Part shown: positions 44,227 through 52,301 of the stretch, piece after piece
How the letters are laid out: every line of letters begins with the position of its first letter
How positions within the stretch are numbered: the first letter of the stretch is position 1
Program-made: the position numbers and the translations under genes
DNA from: Amycolatopsis sp. FBCC-B4732
Lineage (GTDB): Bacteria; Actinomycetota; Actinomycetes; Mycobacteriales; Pseudonocardiaceae
DNA: 64,000 bases
NCBI RefSeq assembly: GCF_023008405.1
Contig: NZ_CP095376.1
Location: 8,102,501 to 8,166,500, forward strand
Direction of reading: 5' to 3'
The notes under the pieces: generated by a model
What the model was told of the DNA's origin: nothing
Databases searched by the model: none
Seen by the model: only the letters and a program-made list of their open reading frames with translations

Positions 44227-45600
44227 CGGCAGGTGGATGCTTGCGAAGTCGAGGAACTCCTTCACTAGCGGGTCGCCAGCGTGCCCACCGAGCCGTCCGC
44301 GGAAGTCGTCGAGGTACGAGAGAACACGGAAGGACTTCAGCTTGGCCGCGGTCTCGACGACAGACCTGGCCACGTCCAACGCCTCTTCGAGGTTCCCGCC
44401 TTGGAGGTGCGCCGTGGCCAGCACCGTCCGGCAGAACGAGAGGCTCCTGACGTAGGTGGACGCCGAGACTGCGATGGACGCGGCGGCGTGATGGTTTGCC
44501 AGCTCGGCGTTCCCGATGTCGCGGAAGCAGTGCGCGAATTCGGCGTGCAGTTCAGCTTCGTCGAAATAGTGGATCCACTCGGGGTCGTTCGCCCGAATGC
44601 CCTGGCCGTGCCAGCGCTCGGCCGTCAGCAAAGCAGCCGTGACGTCCTCGTGCCGGCCGAGCGACGCCAGAGCCCTTGCTTCCATCGCGTGGAAGAGCGC
44701 CATCGTCGTCGGCGTGGCGTAGCCGTTGGCGCCTTTGTATGCGGCTCGTGCCAGGTCGACGGCGCGTTGGAAGTGCCCGAGGAAGTTCGCCTGGTGCGAC
44801 ATGCCTGCGAGGATTCGGCCGCACAGCGGCTTGTCGCCGGCCGCCTTCGCCAGGCGGAACGCCTGTGTCAGGTACCGCTGAGCGAGTCCGTGCGCGCCCG
44901 TGTCGTAGGCCGTCCAGCCGGCGAGCCGCGTCAGGGCAGCGACCTCCCGGAAGTACTCCCTGCCGACTGGGTCTTGCGGGGACACGTGCTTGATGTTCGG
45001 CAAGATCTCCTGGTCAAGGAACGAGGCGACGAGCGACTTCGGCCGGCCACCGCCGTACTTGTAGTCGAAGCTGCTGAACATCGCGGTTGCCTCGCGAACC
45101 GCCTCGACGTCCACGAGAGTGATCGAGCGCGGCTCGGACGGCGGCCGCGATCCTTCGTCGTCGGAGTCGGTCAGCCACCGGACGAGCAGGCCGCTCCATG
45201 CCTCCGGTACGACGGCCAGTGGACCGACCCGCTTCGGCGTCCGCAGCTCGAGTTCGGTGATTGCGCCCAGCGCGACCAGGCTGTGCGCGATCTCCTCCGG
45301 GTACTCCAGACCGACATCGTCCGAGGTGGTCTCGGCTGCTCCGCCAAAGCCGATCTCTTCCAGTCCCACGGGCCGGCCGAGCAGCTCGCCGAGAACGCCG
45401 GCGATCAGCTGGCAGGTGCGCGGGTGCGGCTTCGTACCGTCGAGCCAGCGCTTGACCGACACGTGGTCCGCGCTGACAAGCTCGCCGCCGTCTCTCAGGC
45501 TGCGCTCGCGCACACGGCGAGCGAAGCCCTTGTTAGTCGCCCCCGCCTGTCGCATAACCGCAGCTAGAAGTGCGTTCGGCTGCTTCCCCTTGTCGACCAC
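44185..45600 (-). CDS. TPR-containing transcriptional regulator (NsdA-like layout)
   Basis: A 471-residue regulator from GTG 45600. The N-terminal 85 residues hold a helix-turn-helix-like region (KGFARRVRERSLRDGG, VSADHVSVKRWLDGTKPHPRTCQLIAGVLGELLG). The rest is helical repeat, including AQRYLTQAFRLAKAAGDKPLCGRILAGMSH and LANHHAAASIAVSAST. This matches the actinobacterial HTH-plus-TPR regulators often found on AICEs. It is divergent from the transfer region across 185 bp that hold a phased GCACCCCC array, a likely operator. Confidence 0.82.
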   Translation of the reverse strand: MVDKGKQPNALLAAVMRQAGATNKGFARRVRERSLRDGGELVSADHVSVKRWLDGTKPHPRTCQLIAGVLGELLGRPVGLEEIGFGGAAETTSDDVGLEYPEEIAHSLVALGAITELELRTPKRVGPLAVVPEAWSGLLVRWLTDSDDEGSRPPSEPRSITLVDVEAVREATAMFSSFDYKYGGGRPKSLVASFLDQEILPNIKHVSPQDPVGREYFREVAALTRLAGWTAYDTGAHGLAQRYLTQAFRLAKAAGDKPLCGRILAGMSHQANFLGHFQRAVDLARAAYKGANGYATPTTMALFHAMEARALASLGRHEDVTAALLTAERWHGQGIRANDPEWIHYFDEAELHAEFAHCFRDIGNAELANHHAAASIAVSASTYVRSLSFCRTVLATAHLQGGNLEEALDVARSVVETAAKLKSFRVLSYLDDFRGRLGGHAGDPLVKEFLDFASIHLPSENLPVAGRLIVA

Positions 45601-45623
45601 CGGTACCTCCGAAGGTCATTAAA

Positions 45624-45685
45624 GCACCCCCCGTGCACCCCCCACGTGCAGAAATGCACCCCCGCGTGCACACTGCTGCACCCCC
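45624..45685 (+). promoter_or_regulatory. helically phased GCACCCCC array
   Basis: GCACCCCC starts at 45624, 45635, 45656 and 45678, spaced 11, 21 and 22 bp, that is one or two helical turns. Inverted GTGC copies lie between them (45646, 45666). It sits in the divergent promoter region between the TPR regulator and the small membrane protein, so it could be a multi-site operator or an iteron array. Confidence 0.6.
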
Positions 45686-45785
45686 ACCCCTGCGCGGTTT
45701 CCTGAGTTCATCAGCGACAACGCCGGATCGAAAACCCCGATCCGGACCGGCCTCCAGGCCCGTCGCGGAACGAAAGGAGACCGTG

Positions 45786-45986
45786 ATGGCGAAGAACAAC
45801 TTCCCGGTTATGAAGAGCGGGGGCGGCTTGGTCGGCAAGGCGATCAGTCTGGTCATCGGACTCGCGATCGTCGTGCTGATCGTCAAGTACCCGGCCGACT
45901 CGGCGACGTGGGCCAGCGGAGCCGCGCACGGCATCGGCGCGGTGATCGACGGCGTCGTGCAGTTCCTCCGCGCCCTGTTCGGCTAG
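45786..45986 (+). CDS. small membrane protein of the transfer region (Spd-like)
   Basis: A 66-residue protein from ATG 45786 behind AAAGGAG. A basic start (MAKNNFPVMKSGGG) precedes a hydrophobic helix (AISLVIGLAIVVLIV) and an amphipathic second segment (AVIDGVVQFLRALFG). Size and position fit the spread (Spd) proteins that accompany AICE transfer genes. It converges on the GntR gene with a 4-bp overlap. Confidence 0.7.
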   Translation: MAKNNFPVMKSGGGLVGKAISLVIGLAIVVLIVKYPADSATWASGAAHGIGAVIDGVVQFLRALFG

Positions 45987-46336
45987 TTCTTCCCCAGCTT
46001 CCGCTCGATCTCGCCGAGACGCTTCCTGATCTCGGCAATGGCCTGCCAGACCCGCTCATCTCCCGAGGCCTCGGGGCGAGCCGCGGAGTCACCTTCGACC
46101 GGCTGAGTGCGCACGAACGAGCCCTTGCCGTGCCGGATCACCACCAGGCCCTCTTCCCTGAGGTGGGCAACGGCGCTCTTGGCCGTGTTCACCGCCACCC
46201 CCCAGGAATCGGCCAGTTCCTGGTAGGTCGGCAGCTGCGCCCCGGGGGCGTACTCCCCCGACAGGATCGCGGCCCGGAGGCCGCCGGCTACTTGCAAGAA
46301 CGGCGCACGCGGGTCGTCCGGGTTCAGGGATGCCAT
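45983..46336 (-). CDS. GntR-family repressor, KorSA-like
   Basis: A 117-residue regulator from ATG 46336. The winged helix-turn-helix fills residues 10-80 (PFLQVAGGLRAAILSGEYAPGAQLPTYQELADSWGVAVNTAKSAVAHLREEGLVVIRHGKGSFV). There is no large ligand-binding domain, only a short coiled-coil-like tail (WQAIAEIRKRLGEIERKL) likely to dimerise. KorSA of pSAM2 is the same type and represses replication and transfer. It is divergent from the transfer operon, with repeated GTCAGTT boxes between them. Confidence 0.88.
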   Translation of the reverse strand: MASLNPDDPRAPFLQVAGGLRAAILSGEYAPGAQLPTYQELADSWGVAVNTAKSAVAHLREEGLVVIRHGKGSFVRTQPVEGDSAARPEASGDERVWQAIAEIRKRLGEIERKLGKN

Positions 46337-46352
46337 ACCACCAGCGTAGGCC

Positions 46353-46416
46353 AAGTCAGTTGGCTAAGTCAGTTCTCCCATGTCAGTTGACAGAGTTAAT
46401 AGACAGGACTTACGTT
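46353..46416 (+). promoter_or_regulatory. transfer-operon promoter with repeated GntR operator
   Basis: GTCAGTT recurs at 46355, 46368 and 46382 (13 and 14 bp spacing). The third copy is inside the palindrome TGTCAGTTGACA (46381-46392), whose right half supplies a perfect -35 TTGACA (46387-46392). A -10-like TACGTT lies at 46411-46416, 18 bp on. Repressor bound here would occlude RNA polymerase. Confidence 0.65.
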
Positions 46417-46479
46417 GGGTTCCGGCCGACACCGGCCGCTCCCGAGCGGGAGACCTACAAGTCGTTGGAGTTCACACCA

Positions 46480-46713
46480 ATGGATGACCTCATCCCTTTG
46501 CCCAGCTACGCGCCGGACGGACTGACCGAGTCGGACATCGACGCGATGATCGCCGAGTACTTCGTGACGGCTCACGACCAGGAAACGGCGAGCACCAGCC
46601 TGGCGCCGAGCACGGACCGAGCCGCGACGCATCGACACGTCCGGCGCATCTGTCGTCAGACCGTCAACTCGGCCCTCCGGGGCCGGTCGGACAGCCCCGG
46701 CGCGGCCGCTTGA
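46480..46713 (+). CDS. small hypothetical protein, first gene of the transfer operon
   Basis: A 77-residue acidic protein from ATG 46480 (MDDLIPLPSYAPDGLTESDIDAMIAEYF) with a more basic C-terminal half (HRHVRRICRQTVNSALRG). It is the first ORF after the GntR-controlled promoter. There is no recognisable family. It could be a regulator or transfer accessory. Confidence 0.6.
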   Translation: MDDLIPLPSYAPDGLTESDIDAMIAEYFVTAHDQETASTSLAPSTDRAATHRHVRRICRQTVNSALRGRSDSPGAAA

Positions 46714-46804
46714 AGCCGCCCCGGCCCGGCGCACGGAACCGCCAAGAACCACCCGCCGGACCGGGCTTCTCCCAACCACTTCCAAGCCAGTCAGGAGAAC
46801 ACCC

Positions 46805-47593
46805 ATGGTAGGGCTCGACACGCCCACGAACACCCGAAGCGCGTACCCGCCTTCGGTCACCGACCTGCTGCCCCGTGTCCGCGAGTTCGCCGCGGACCTG
46901 GGCGAGTGCCCCTCCCGGAACCGGATCATGACCGAGTTCAAGGTGGGTGCGCCGAAAGCCCGCGCCATCCTCGCCGCGCTGAACGAGGAGACCGACACCA
47001 AGCCCGTGCGGAAGCTGCACGCGGTGACGGAACCCACCGAGGTCGAGGACCCCGATCCAGAGTCCCAGATCACCGACGAACCGGTTTCCGATGAGGCAGA
47101 GTCGCAGGTCAACGTCACCGCAGACCCGGGCGCGACGCCGGAGAAGGTGCGGCGGATCAAGCTGTGGCCGGTGCTCCTCCTGGCCCTGCCGGCGTTCGTC
47201 GCCGTCTGGAGCGGCTGGGTCGGTCTCGGCAGGCTGACCGGGTTCGGCCCGATCCAGCTCCTGCCGGGGATCTGGGACCACCTGACGATCAACTCGGCGA
47301 TCACGCTCCCGATCGGGGTCGAGACCTACGCGGCGTTCGCCCTGCGGGTCTGGCTGTCCCCGGCGACCCGGACCCACCGAGTTCGCAGCTTCGCGAAGTG
47401 GTCCGCCCTGGGCTCGCTCGTCCTCGGGATGGTCGGCCAGGTCGCCTATCACCTGATGTCCGCGGCGGACGTCGAACGCGCTCCCTGGCCGGTGACCACG
47501 CTCGTCTCCTGCCTGCCGGTGGTCGTCCTCGGCTGTGGCGCTGCCCTCGCACACCTCGTACGCGACACCACCGACCAGGGGGTGAACGACTGA
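46805..47593 (+). CDS. membrane protein of the transfer operon (SpdB/DUF2637-like)
   Basis: A 262-residue protein from ATG 46805 after AGGAG. Residues 1-110 are cytoplasmic, with a probable helix-turn-helix-like LPRVREFAADLGECPSRNRIMTEFKVGAPKARAIL and an acidic linker. Four hydrophobic segments follow, including LWPVLLLALPAFVAVWSGWVGLG and a last VVVLGCGAALAHLV. The layout is typical of SpdB2-like partners upstream of the AICE translocase. The stop overlaps the tra start by one base (TGATG). Confidence 0.75.
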   Translation: MVGLDTPTNTRSAYPPSVTDLLPRVREFAADLGECPSRNRIMTEFKVGAPKARAILAALNEETDTKPVRKLHAVTEPTEVEDPDPESQITDEPVSDEAESQVNVTADPGATPEKVRRIKLWPVLLLALPAFVAVWSGWVGLGRLTGFGPIQLLPGIWDHLTINSAITLPIGVETYAAFALRVWLSPATRTHRVRSFAKWSALGSLVLGMVGQVAYHLMSAADVERAPWPVTTLVSCLPVVVLGCGAALAHLVRDTTDQGVND

Positions 47594-49764
47594 TGAGCAC
47601 CACCAACGAACCGCACGGCGGCCGCGTGATCGCGTTCCCCAGCACGGCTCCCGCCGAGGCCGACCCGTTCGTCATCGACGCCGAGCCCGGCGACGAGGCC
47701 GCGGAGCAGTCGCCGGCCGCCCCGGTGGACCGCCCGGTCACGGACGGCTCGTCGTGGCTGGACCGCCTCCGCTCGCAGAACCGCCAGGCGATCATCCCCA
47801 GCTACCTCAAGTCGACAGCCGACGCGAAGGACGCCGCGAAGTGGGTGGGGAAGCACTACGCGCACAAGGCCGGCTACCACGCGGCCCGGTCACCGCTCTA
47901 CGCGCTCCGGCTCGCGGTGCGCTCCCCTCGCGGCCTTTTCCTACTGCTCGCGGCGACTAGCCGATACGTGACCGACGCTGAGGGGCGCCCGGCCCGCTCG
48001 GAGACGGCCACGGCCGACAAGGCCGATGTCTACCTGAAGCTGTCACAGCAGCGGGATCGGCGAGTCGTACTCCGGCTGATTCAGCTCGGTCTCGTGTCGA
48101 CGGTCGGCCTGGTTCTGGTGTTCACGCTGCCAAACGTCCTGCCGGAGTGGGTGATCTGGGCCTGCGGCGCCATCGCAGTTGGCCTGCTCGGAAAGCTCGG
48201 GTCCACCCGAGACAACCCGGTGGTGTCGTCTCGCGCCGTCCTGTCCACGCAGGTCCAAAAGCTCACCAGTGACAACGTCGTTCAGGCGCTGTCGGTGCTC
48301 GGCATCGCGGGCATCAACCAGGCCCTCACCAAGAACCCGAACGCGATCGGGTTCACGGCGCCAATCACCCGCGACGGCCCTGGTTGGCGCGCGGACGTCG
48401 ACCTTCCGCCAGGTGTCACGGTCTCCGAAGTGGTCGAGCGGCGTGCGAAACTCGCGTCCGGCCTCGGCCGTCCCCTCGGCTGCGTTTGGCCGGAGGGCAA
48501 CGCCGAGGTTCACCCCGGGCGGATGGTCCTGTGGGTCGGTGACCAGGACCTGTCCAAGTCGCGGCAGGCAGCTTGGCCGCTGCGGAAGCCCGGCACCGTG
48601 GACTTGTTCAAGCCGCAGCCGTTCGGCACCGACCAGCGCGGCCGGTGGGTGGACATCACGCTGATGTTCATCTCGATGGTCATCGGCGCGATCCCGCGGA
48701 TGGGCAAGACGTTCACGCTGCGAGAGCTGCTGCTGATCGCCGCGCTGGACCCGCGGGCCGAGCTGCACTCGTTCGACCTCAAGGGAACCGGCGACCTCTC
48801 GCCGCTGGCGCCGGTGTCGCACCGGTACCGCGCTGGCGACGAGCCGGAGGACATCGCATATGCCGTCACCGACCTGCGCGCGCTCGCCGGTGAGCTGCGG
48901 CGGCGCGCAAAGGTGATCCGGGAGCTGCCGAAGGACCTGTGCCCGGAGAACAAGGTCACGCCGGAGCTGGCCGACAAGAAGTCCCTCGGCCTGCACCCGA
49001 TCGTGATCGGCGTCGACGAGTGCCAGAAGTGGTTCGAGCACCCGGAGTACGGCGCGGAGATCGAGGAGGTCTGCACCGACCTCGTGAAGCGCGGCCCGGC
49101 GCTGGGCATCGTGATCATCCTGGCGACGCAGCGGCCGGACGCGAAGAGCATCCCGACGGCGATCAGCGACAACGCGGTGATGCGGTTCTGCCTCAAGGTC
49201 ACCGGCCAGCAGGCCAACGACATGGTCCTCGGGACCTCGTCGTACCGCAACGGCATCCGGGCCACGACGTTGTCCTTTCGGGACAAGGGCATCGGTTACC
49301 TGGCCGGCGAGGGCGACGAGCCGCGCATCACCCGCGGCGTGTACATCGACGGCCCGGACGCGGAGAAACTCGCGGCCCGCGCACGAACCGCGCGGCTGGC
49401 GGCCGGACGGCTGACTGGCTACGCCGCTGGCCTCGACCTCACGCCCGAAGAGGACGAGGACACGAGCACCCTGCTCGCCGACGTGCTGACCGCGATCGGC
49501 GACGCCGAGAAGGCGTGGTCGGAACGCATCGTCGACCGGCTCGCCGAGCTGCGGCCGGCGGTCTACGGCCCGTGGGCCGAGCTACCGACCGGCGCGGCGA
49601 AGGCAACCCAGCTCTCCACCGCGTTGAAGCCGCTCGGGATCACCACCAAGCAGGTGTGGGGCAACGACGCCGACACCGGCAAGGGCGCCAACCGGATGGG
49701 CGTCAAGCGCGAATGGATCGCCGACGCATTGACCGAGCGTGACCGGAACCGCAAGAGCGGCTAG
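47593..49764 (+). CDS. FtsK/SpoIIIE-type conjugative DNA translocase (TraSA-like)
   Basis: A 723-residue ATPase that would move double-stranded element DNA between hyphae or cells. A soluble N-terminus is followed by two transmembrane helices at about 158-195. The motor has Walker A GAIPRMGKTFTLREL (about 364-378), Walker B PIVIGVDECQKW (about 471-482) and ATQRPDAKSIPTAISDN, all typical of Tra proteins of AICEs. The C-terminus has a gamma-like winged-helix region (LKPLGITTKQVWGNDADTG) likely to bind the clt repeats. It is transcribed with the upstream membrane protein gene. Confidence 0.92.
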   Translation: MSTTNEPHGGRVIAFPSTAPAEADPFVIDAEPGDEAAEQSPAAPVDRPVTDGSSWLDRLRSQNRQAIIPSYLKSTADAKDAAKWVGKHYAHKAGYHAARSPLYALRLAVRSPRGLFLLLAATSRYVTDAEGRPARSETATADKADVYLKLSQQRDRRVVLRLIQLGLVSTVGLVLVFTLPNVLPEWVIWACGAIAVGLLGKLGSTRDNPVVSSRAVLSTQVQKLTSDNVVQALSVLGIAGINQALTKNPNAIGFTAPITRDGPGWRADVDLPPGVTVSEVVERRAKLASGLGRPLGCVWPEGNAEVHPGRMVLWVGDQDLSKSRQAAWPLRKPGTVDLFKPQPFGTDQRGRWVDITLMFISMVIGAIPRMGKTFTLRELLLIAALDPRAELHSFDLKGTGDLSPLAPVSHRYRAGDEPEDIAYAVTDLRALAGELRRRAKVIRELPKDLCPENKVTPELADKKSLGLHPIVIGVDECQKWFEHPEYGAEIEEVCTDLVKRGPALGIVIILATQRPDAKSIPTAISDNAVMRFCLKVTGQQANDMVLGTSSYRNGIRATTLSFRDKGIGYLAGEGDEPRITRGVYIDGPDAEKLAARARTARLAAGRLTGYAAGLDLTPEEDEDTSTLLADVLTAIGDAEKAWSERIVDRLAELRPAVYGPWAELPTGAAKATQLSTALKPLGITTKQVWGNDADTGKGANRMGVKREWIADALTERDRNRKSG

Positions 49765-49772
49765 CTCGCGCA

Positions 49773-49814
49773 GGGCTCTAGGTCTAGAGCCTCGTCCCTC
49801 TAGACCTAGAGCCC
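49773..49814. repeat. perfect 17-bp inverted repeat in a CTAG-rich stretch
   Basis: Arms GGGCTCTAGGTCTAGAG (49773-49789) and CTCTAGACCTAGAGCCC (49798-49814), loop 8 nt. Including the next 45 bp, the tetramer CTAG occurs seven times in under 100 bp. It starts 9 bp after the translocase stop. It lacks a T tract, so it may be a cis-acting transfer or replication site more than a terminator. Confidence 0.75.
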
Positions 49815-49902
49815 TCCCTAGACCACCACAACACCGCTGATCAGCGCCCTAGCACCTAGAGGCGCGGGCCGAGTGCGGCCAAAAACAGCCCCGGAGGCTC
49901 CG

Positions 49903-50187
49903 TTGAACCCCCTCAGCAACCCGACCGTCCTGCTCCTGCTCGTTCTCACAATCGTCACTCTCGGCTACTTATGGTCGTGCGCGGTCTACCCCTACAAGCC
50001 GTGCCGCTCCTGCCGGGGCTTCGGCAATTTCCGCTCGCCACTGCTCCGCGCGATCCGGCTCTGCCGCCGGTGCGACGGCACCGGTCGCACGCTCCGCGCC
50101 GGCCGCCGCGCCTACAACTCCTGCCTCCGCGCCCGCCGGTCGTACCGCGATCTCCGTGACCGCGACCGCCGCGACAACAACCGCTGA
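49903..50187 (+). CDS. small membrane protein with two DnaJ-like zinc motifs
   Basis: A 94-residue protein. TTG 49903 is preferred because GGAGG lies five bases upstream; GTG 49873 is the alternative. One N-terminal helix (LLLLVLTIVTLGYLWSC) precedes CRSCRGFGNF and CRRCDGTGRT, two CxxCxGxG repeats as in the DnaJ zinc-finger domain, which could bind one zinc. A basic Arg-rich tail follows. Proteins like this recur in actinobacterial conjugative elements; the role is unknown. Confidence 0.7.
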   Translation: MNPLSNPTVLLLLVLTIVTLGYLWSCAVYPYKPCRSCRGFGNFRSPLLRAIRLCRRCDGTGRTLRAGRRAYNSCLRARRSYRDLRDRDRRDNNR

Positions 50188-50214
50188 CGCGCAGCTCAAC
50201 CGAAAGGCCACCCC

Positions 50215-50745
50215 ATGAAGACCACATTGCTCGACCCCGAGCGTCAGTTCCTGGGCTGCGTGATGCAGGTCCGGCTGACAGGGGCCCGCCGGCTGCTCGC
50301 CGGCATGCGCGCCGACGACTTCGGCTCGCCGATCGCCGCCCGCGTTCTTCAGCTGGTCATCGAGCTGACCGGCGCCGGTCACGCACCGACACCCATGGCC
50401 GTGATGGACCACGCCCGCGAGCGGACAGCGACCGAACCGCGGTCCGGCGGCGCACAGCGCCTGCACAGCCTCGGCCTGTGGATCGTCGAGACCTACACCG
50501 ACGGCCCGATCCTGCCGCCGCCGTACTACGGCGCCTGGCTGAAAGCCGTCGTGCTCAAGAACGCCTACCGCCGCGCCGTCCGGGAGCACGCGGCCCGCCT
50601 GATGCAGACGGTCGAAGACGACTCACCGACCGACGTCCTCCGCTACCAACTCGACGACACCGAGCGCCTTGACGACTTATGGCAGCGCTACCGCGAAGCC
50701 GGAGGCGACGACGAACCGACCGCCCGCCTGGAGGTGGCCGCCTGA
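50215..50745 (+). CDS. DnaB N-terminal-domain-like protein
   Basis: A 176-residue protein from ATG 50215. Residues 5-65 (LDPERQFLGCVMQVRLTGARRLLAGMRADDFGSPIAARVLQLV) fit the helical N-terminal domain of DnaB helicase, without the RecA motor. The rest is helical with an acidic end. It overlaps the next gene's start by one base. It may act as a helicase loader or primase partner for the downstream ATPase. Confidence 0.65.
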   Translation: MKTTLLDPERQFLGCVMQVRLTGARRLLAGMRADDFGSPIAARVLQLVIELTGAGHAPTPMAVMDHARERTATEPRSGGAQRLHSLGLWIVETYTDGPILPPPYYGAWLKAVVLKNAYRRAVREHAARLMQTVEDDSPTDVLRYQLDDTERLDDLWQRYREAGGDDEPTARLEVAA

Positions 50746-52301
50746 TGTCCGGATTCGATGACGCCTTGTCCGTGATCGACTCCGTAATCTCCGACGAGCC
50801 GGCACCGAACTGCCAGCAGTGCGGCCGGCCGCACGGTGACTCGCCGTCCGGTGACTTCTGCTCGGAGAACTGCCAGCGCGTCTGGCGCGGCCGCCACATC
50901 GCGGCCAAGCCAGCGGAAGACGGCGGCGCCCACCCGAGCGAGCTGCCGGAGGCCGCGCCGGTCACGCCGCTCACCTGGCTCGGACCAGCGCCGGCCGAGG
51001 CCTTCGCGAAGCCTGGTCACGAGGTGCTCGACGCGGTCGTGACATTCGTGTCGCGGTTCTCCGCCTTCGCCAACGAGCACGCCGCGCCGACGCTCGCCCT
51101 CTGGTACGCCCATACCCACGTGGCCGAGCGGCTCTACGTCACCCCGCGCCTGATCCTCGACTCGGCGGAACCGGGGAGCGGCAAGACGCGCGTGCTGGAG
51201 GTCGCGCAGTACCTCGTCGCCAAGCCCGAGATGACCATCAGCATCACGCCGGCAGCGATCTTCCGCATGCTCGCCGACGGCCCGATGACGCTGCTGTTCG
51301 ACGAGATCGACGCAGTCTTCAACCCGAAAACGGGAGGGAACAACGAGGACCTCCGCGCCTTGCTGAACGCGGGCTACAAGCGGTCGGCCACGGTGACGCG
51401 GTGCGTCGGCGACGCCAAGAGCATGAACGTCACGCGGTTCCCGGTCTATGCGCCGGTCGCGCTCGCCGGGATCGCCGGCGGAATGCCGGACACGATCACC
51501 ACCCGGGCGATCACCGTGCACATGCGGAAACGACGCTTCGACGAGGCCGTAGAGGAGTTCATCGAGGAAGACGTCGAGCGGGAGGCAGCTCCCGTGCGCA
51601 CCGAGCTGGAAGCGTGGATCAGCCGAGTCGGTGACGAGGTCAGCCGCGCCCGGCCGGACCGGCCGGAAGGTGTACGCGACCGCGCGGCGGAGATTTGGCG
51701 TCCGCTGCTCGCCATCGCGGACGCGGCCGGCGGGCACTGGCCGCAAACAGCACGCAGGGCTTGCCATCACTTCGTGATCGAAGCCACCGCGCAGCCCGCC
51801 TCGACGGGGGTTCGACTGCTGGCCGACATCCGGCAGATCTTCACCGAGCAGAAGGCCGACCGGATGGTCACGGCCGAGCTGATCCGCGAGCTACATGCCA
51901 TCGAAGACGGGCCGTGGACCGACCTCCAGGGCAAACCGCTCGACAGCCGCCGCCTGGCGAAAGAACTGGACCGGTACCTGGTCCGACCGAAGGACCTGAA
52001 GGTCAGCGGCAAGACGCTCAAGGGCTACCGCATCGACGGCGACGGCGGCCTCGCCGACGCCTGGAGCCGCTACCTCCCACCGCCCGAAACGGACGCGACC
52101 TCCGCGACCAGCGCAACCCCGCAGGTCAACGCCACCTCGGCAACCGCGGAGCCGCCGAACTCGGCCGCGACCTCCGCAACCGGGGTCGCGGAAGGTCGCG
52201 GCACCCAACAGCCGCTCGCACCCGTGCTGACCAGCCCGGTCGCGGAGGTCGCGGACGTCGCGCCCGCCAAGCCCAACCACGCCACCGAGGGGGAGCGATG
52301 A
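50745..52301 (+). CDS. zinc-finger DUF3631 ATPase, probable replication protein
   Basis: A 518-residue protein. Residues 23-43 hold a CxxC...C...C zinc motif (Cys23, 26, 39, 43). A P-loop ATPase follows: Walker A SAEPGSGKTR (about 139-148), Walker B LLFDEIDAVF (about 183-192) and a sensor-like KRSATVTRC. The DUF3631 C-terminal region starts near 300. The last 90 residues are Ala/Thr/Ser repeats (ATSATSATP) of low complexity. DUF3631 is often fused to primase-polymerases; here the primase part is missing. It probably replaces Rep in this element. Confidence 0.8.
   Translation: MSGFDDALSVIDSVISDEPAPNCQQCGRPHGDSPSGDFCSENCQRVWRGRHIAAKPAEDGGAHPSELPEAAPVTPLTWLGPAPAEAFAKPGHEVLDAVVTFVSRFSAFANEHAAPTLALWYAHTHVAERLYVTPRLILDSAEPGSGKTRVLEVAQYLVAKPEMTISITPAAIFRMLADGPMTLLFDEIDAVFNPKTGGNNEDLRALLNAGYKRSATVTRCVGDAKSMNVTRFPVYAPVALAGIAGGMPDTITTRAITVHMRKRRFDEAVEEFIEEDVEREAAPVRTELEAWISRVGDEVSRARPDRPEGVRDRAAEIWRPLLAIADAAGGHWPQTARRACHHFVIEATAQPASTGVRLLADIRQIFTEQKADRMVTAELIRELHAIEDGPWTDLQGKPLDSRRLAKELDRYLVRPKDLKVSGKTLKGYRIDGDGGLADAWSRYLPPPETDATSATSATPQVNATSATAEPPNSAATSATGVAEGRGTQQPLAPVLTSPVAEVADVAPAKPNHATEGER

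Noticed and set aside
46360..46392. Left TCAGTT repeats as a tandem duplication artefact
   Set aside because: Spacing differs (13 and 14 bp) and flanks differ, which fits separate regulator sites better than duplication.
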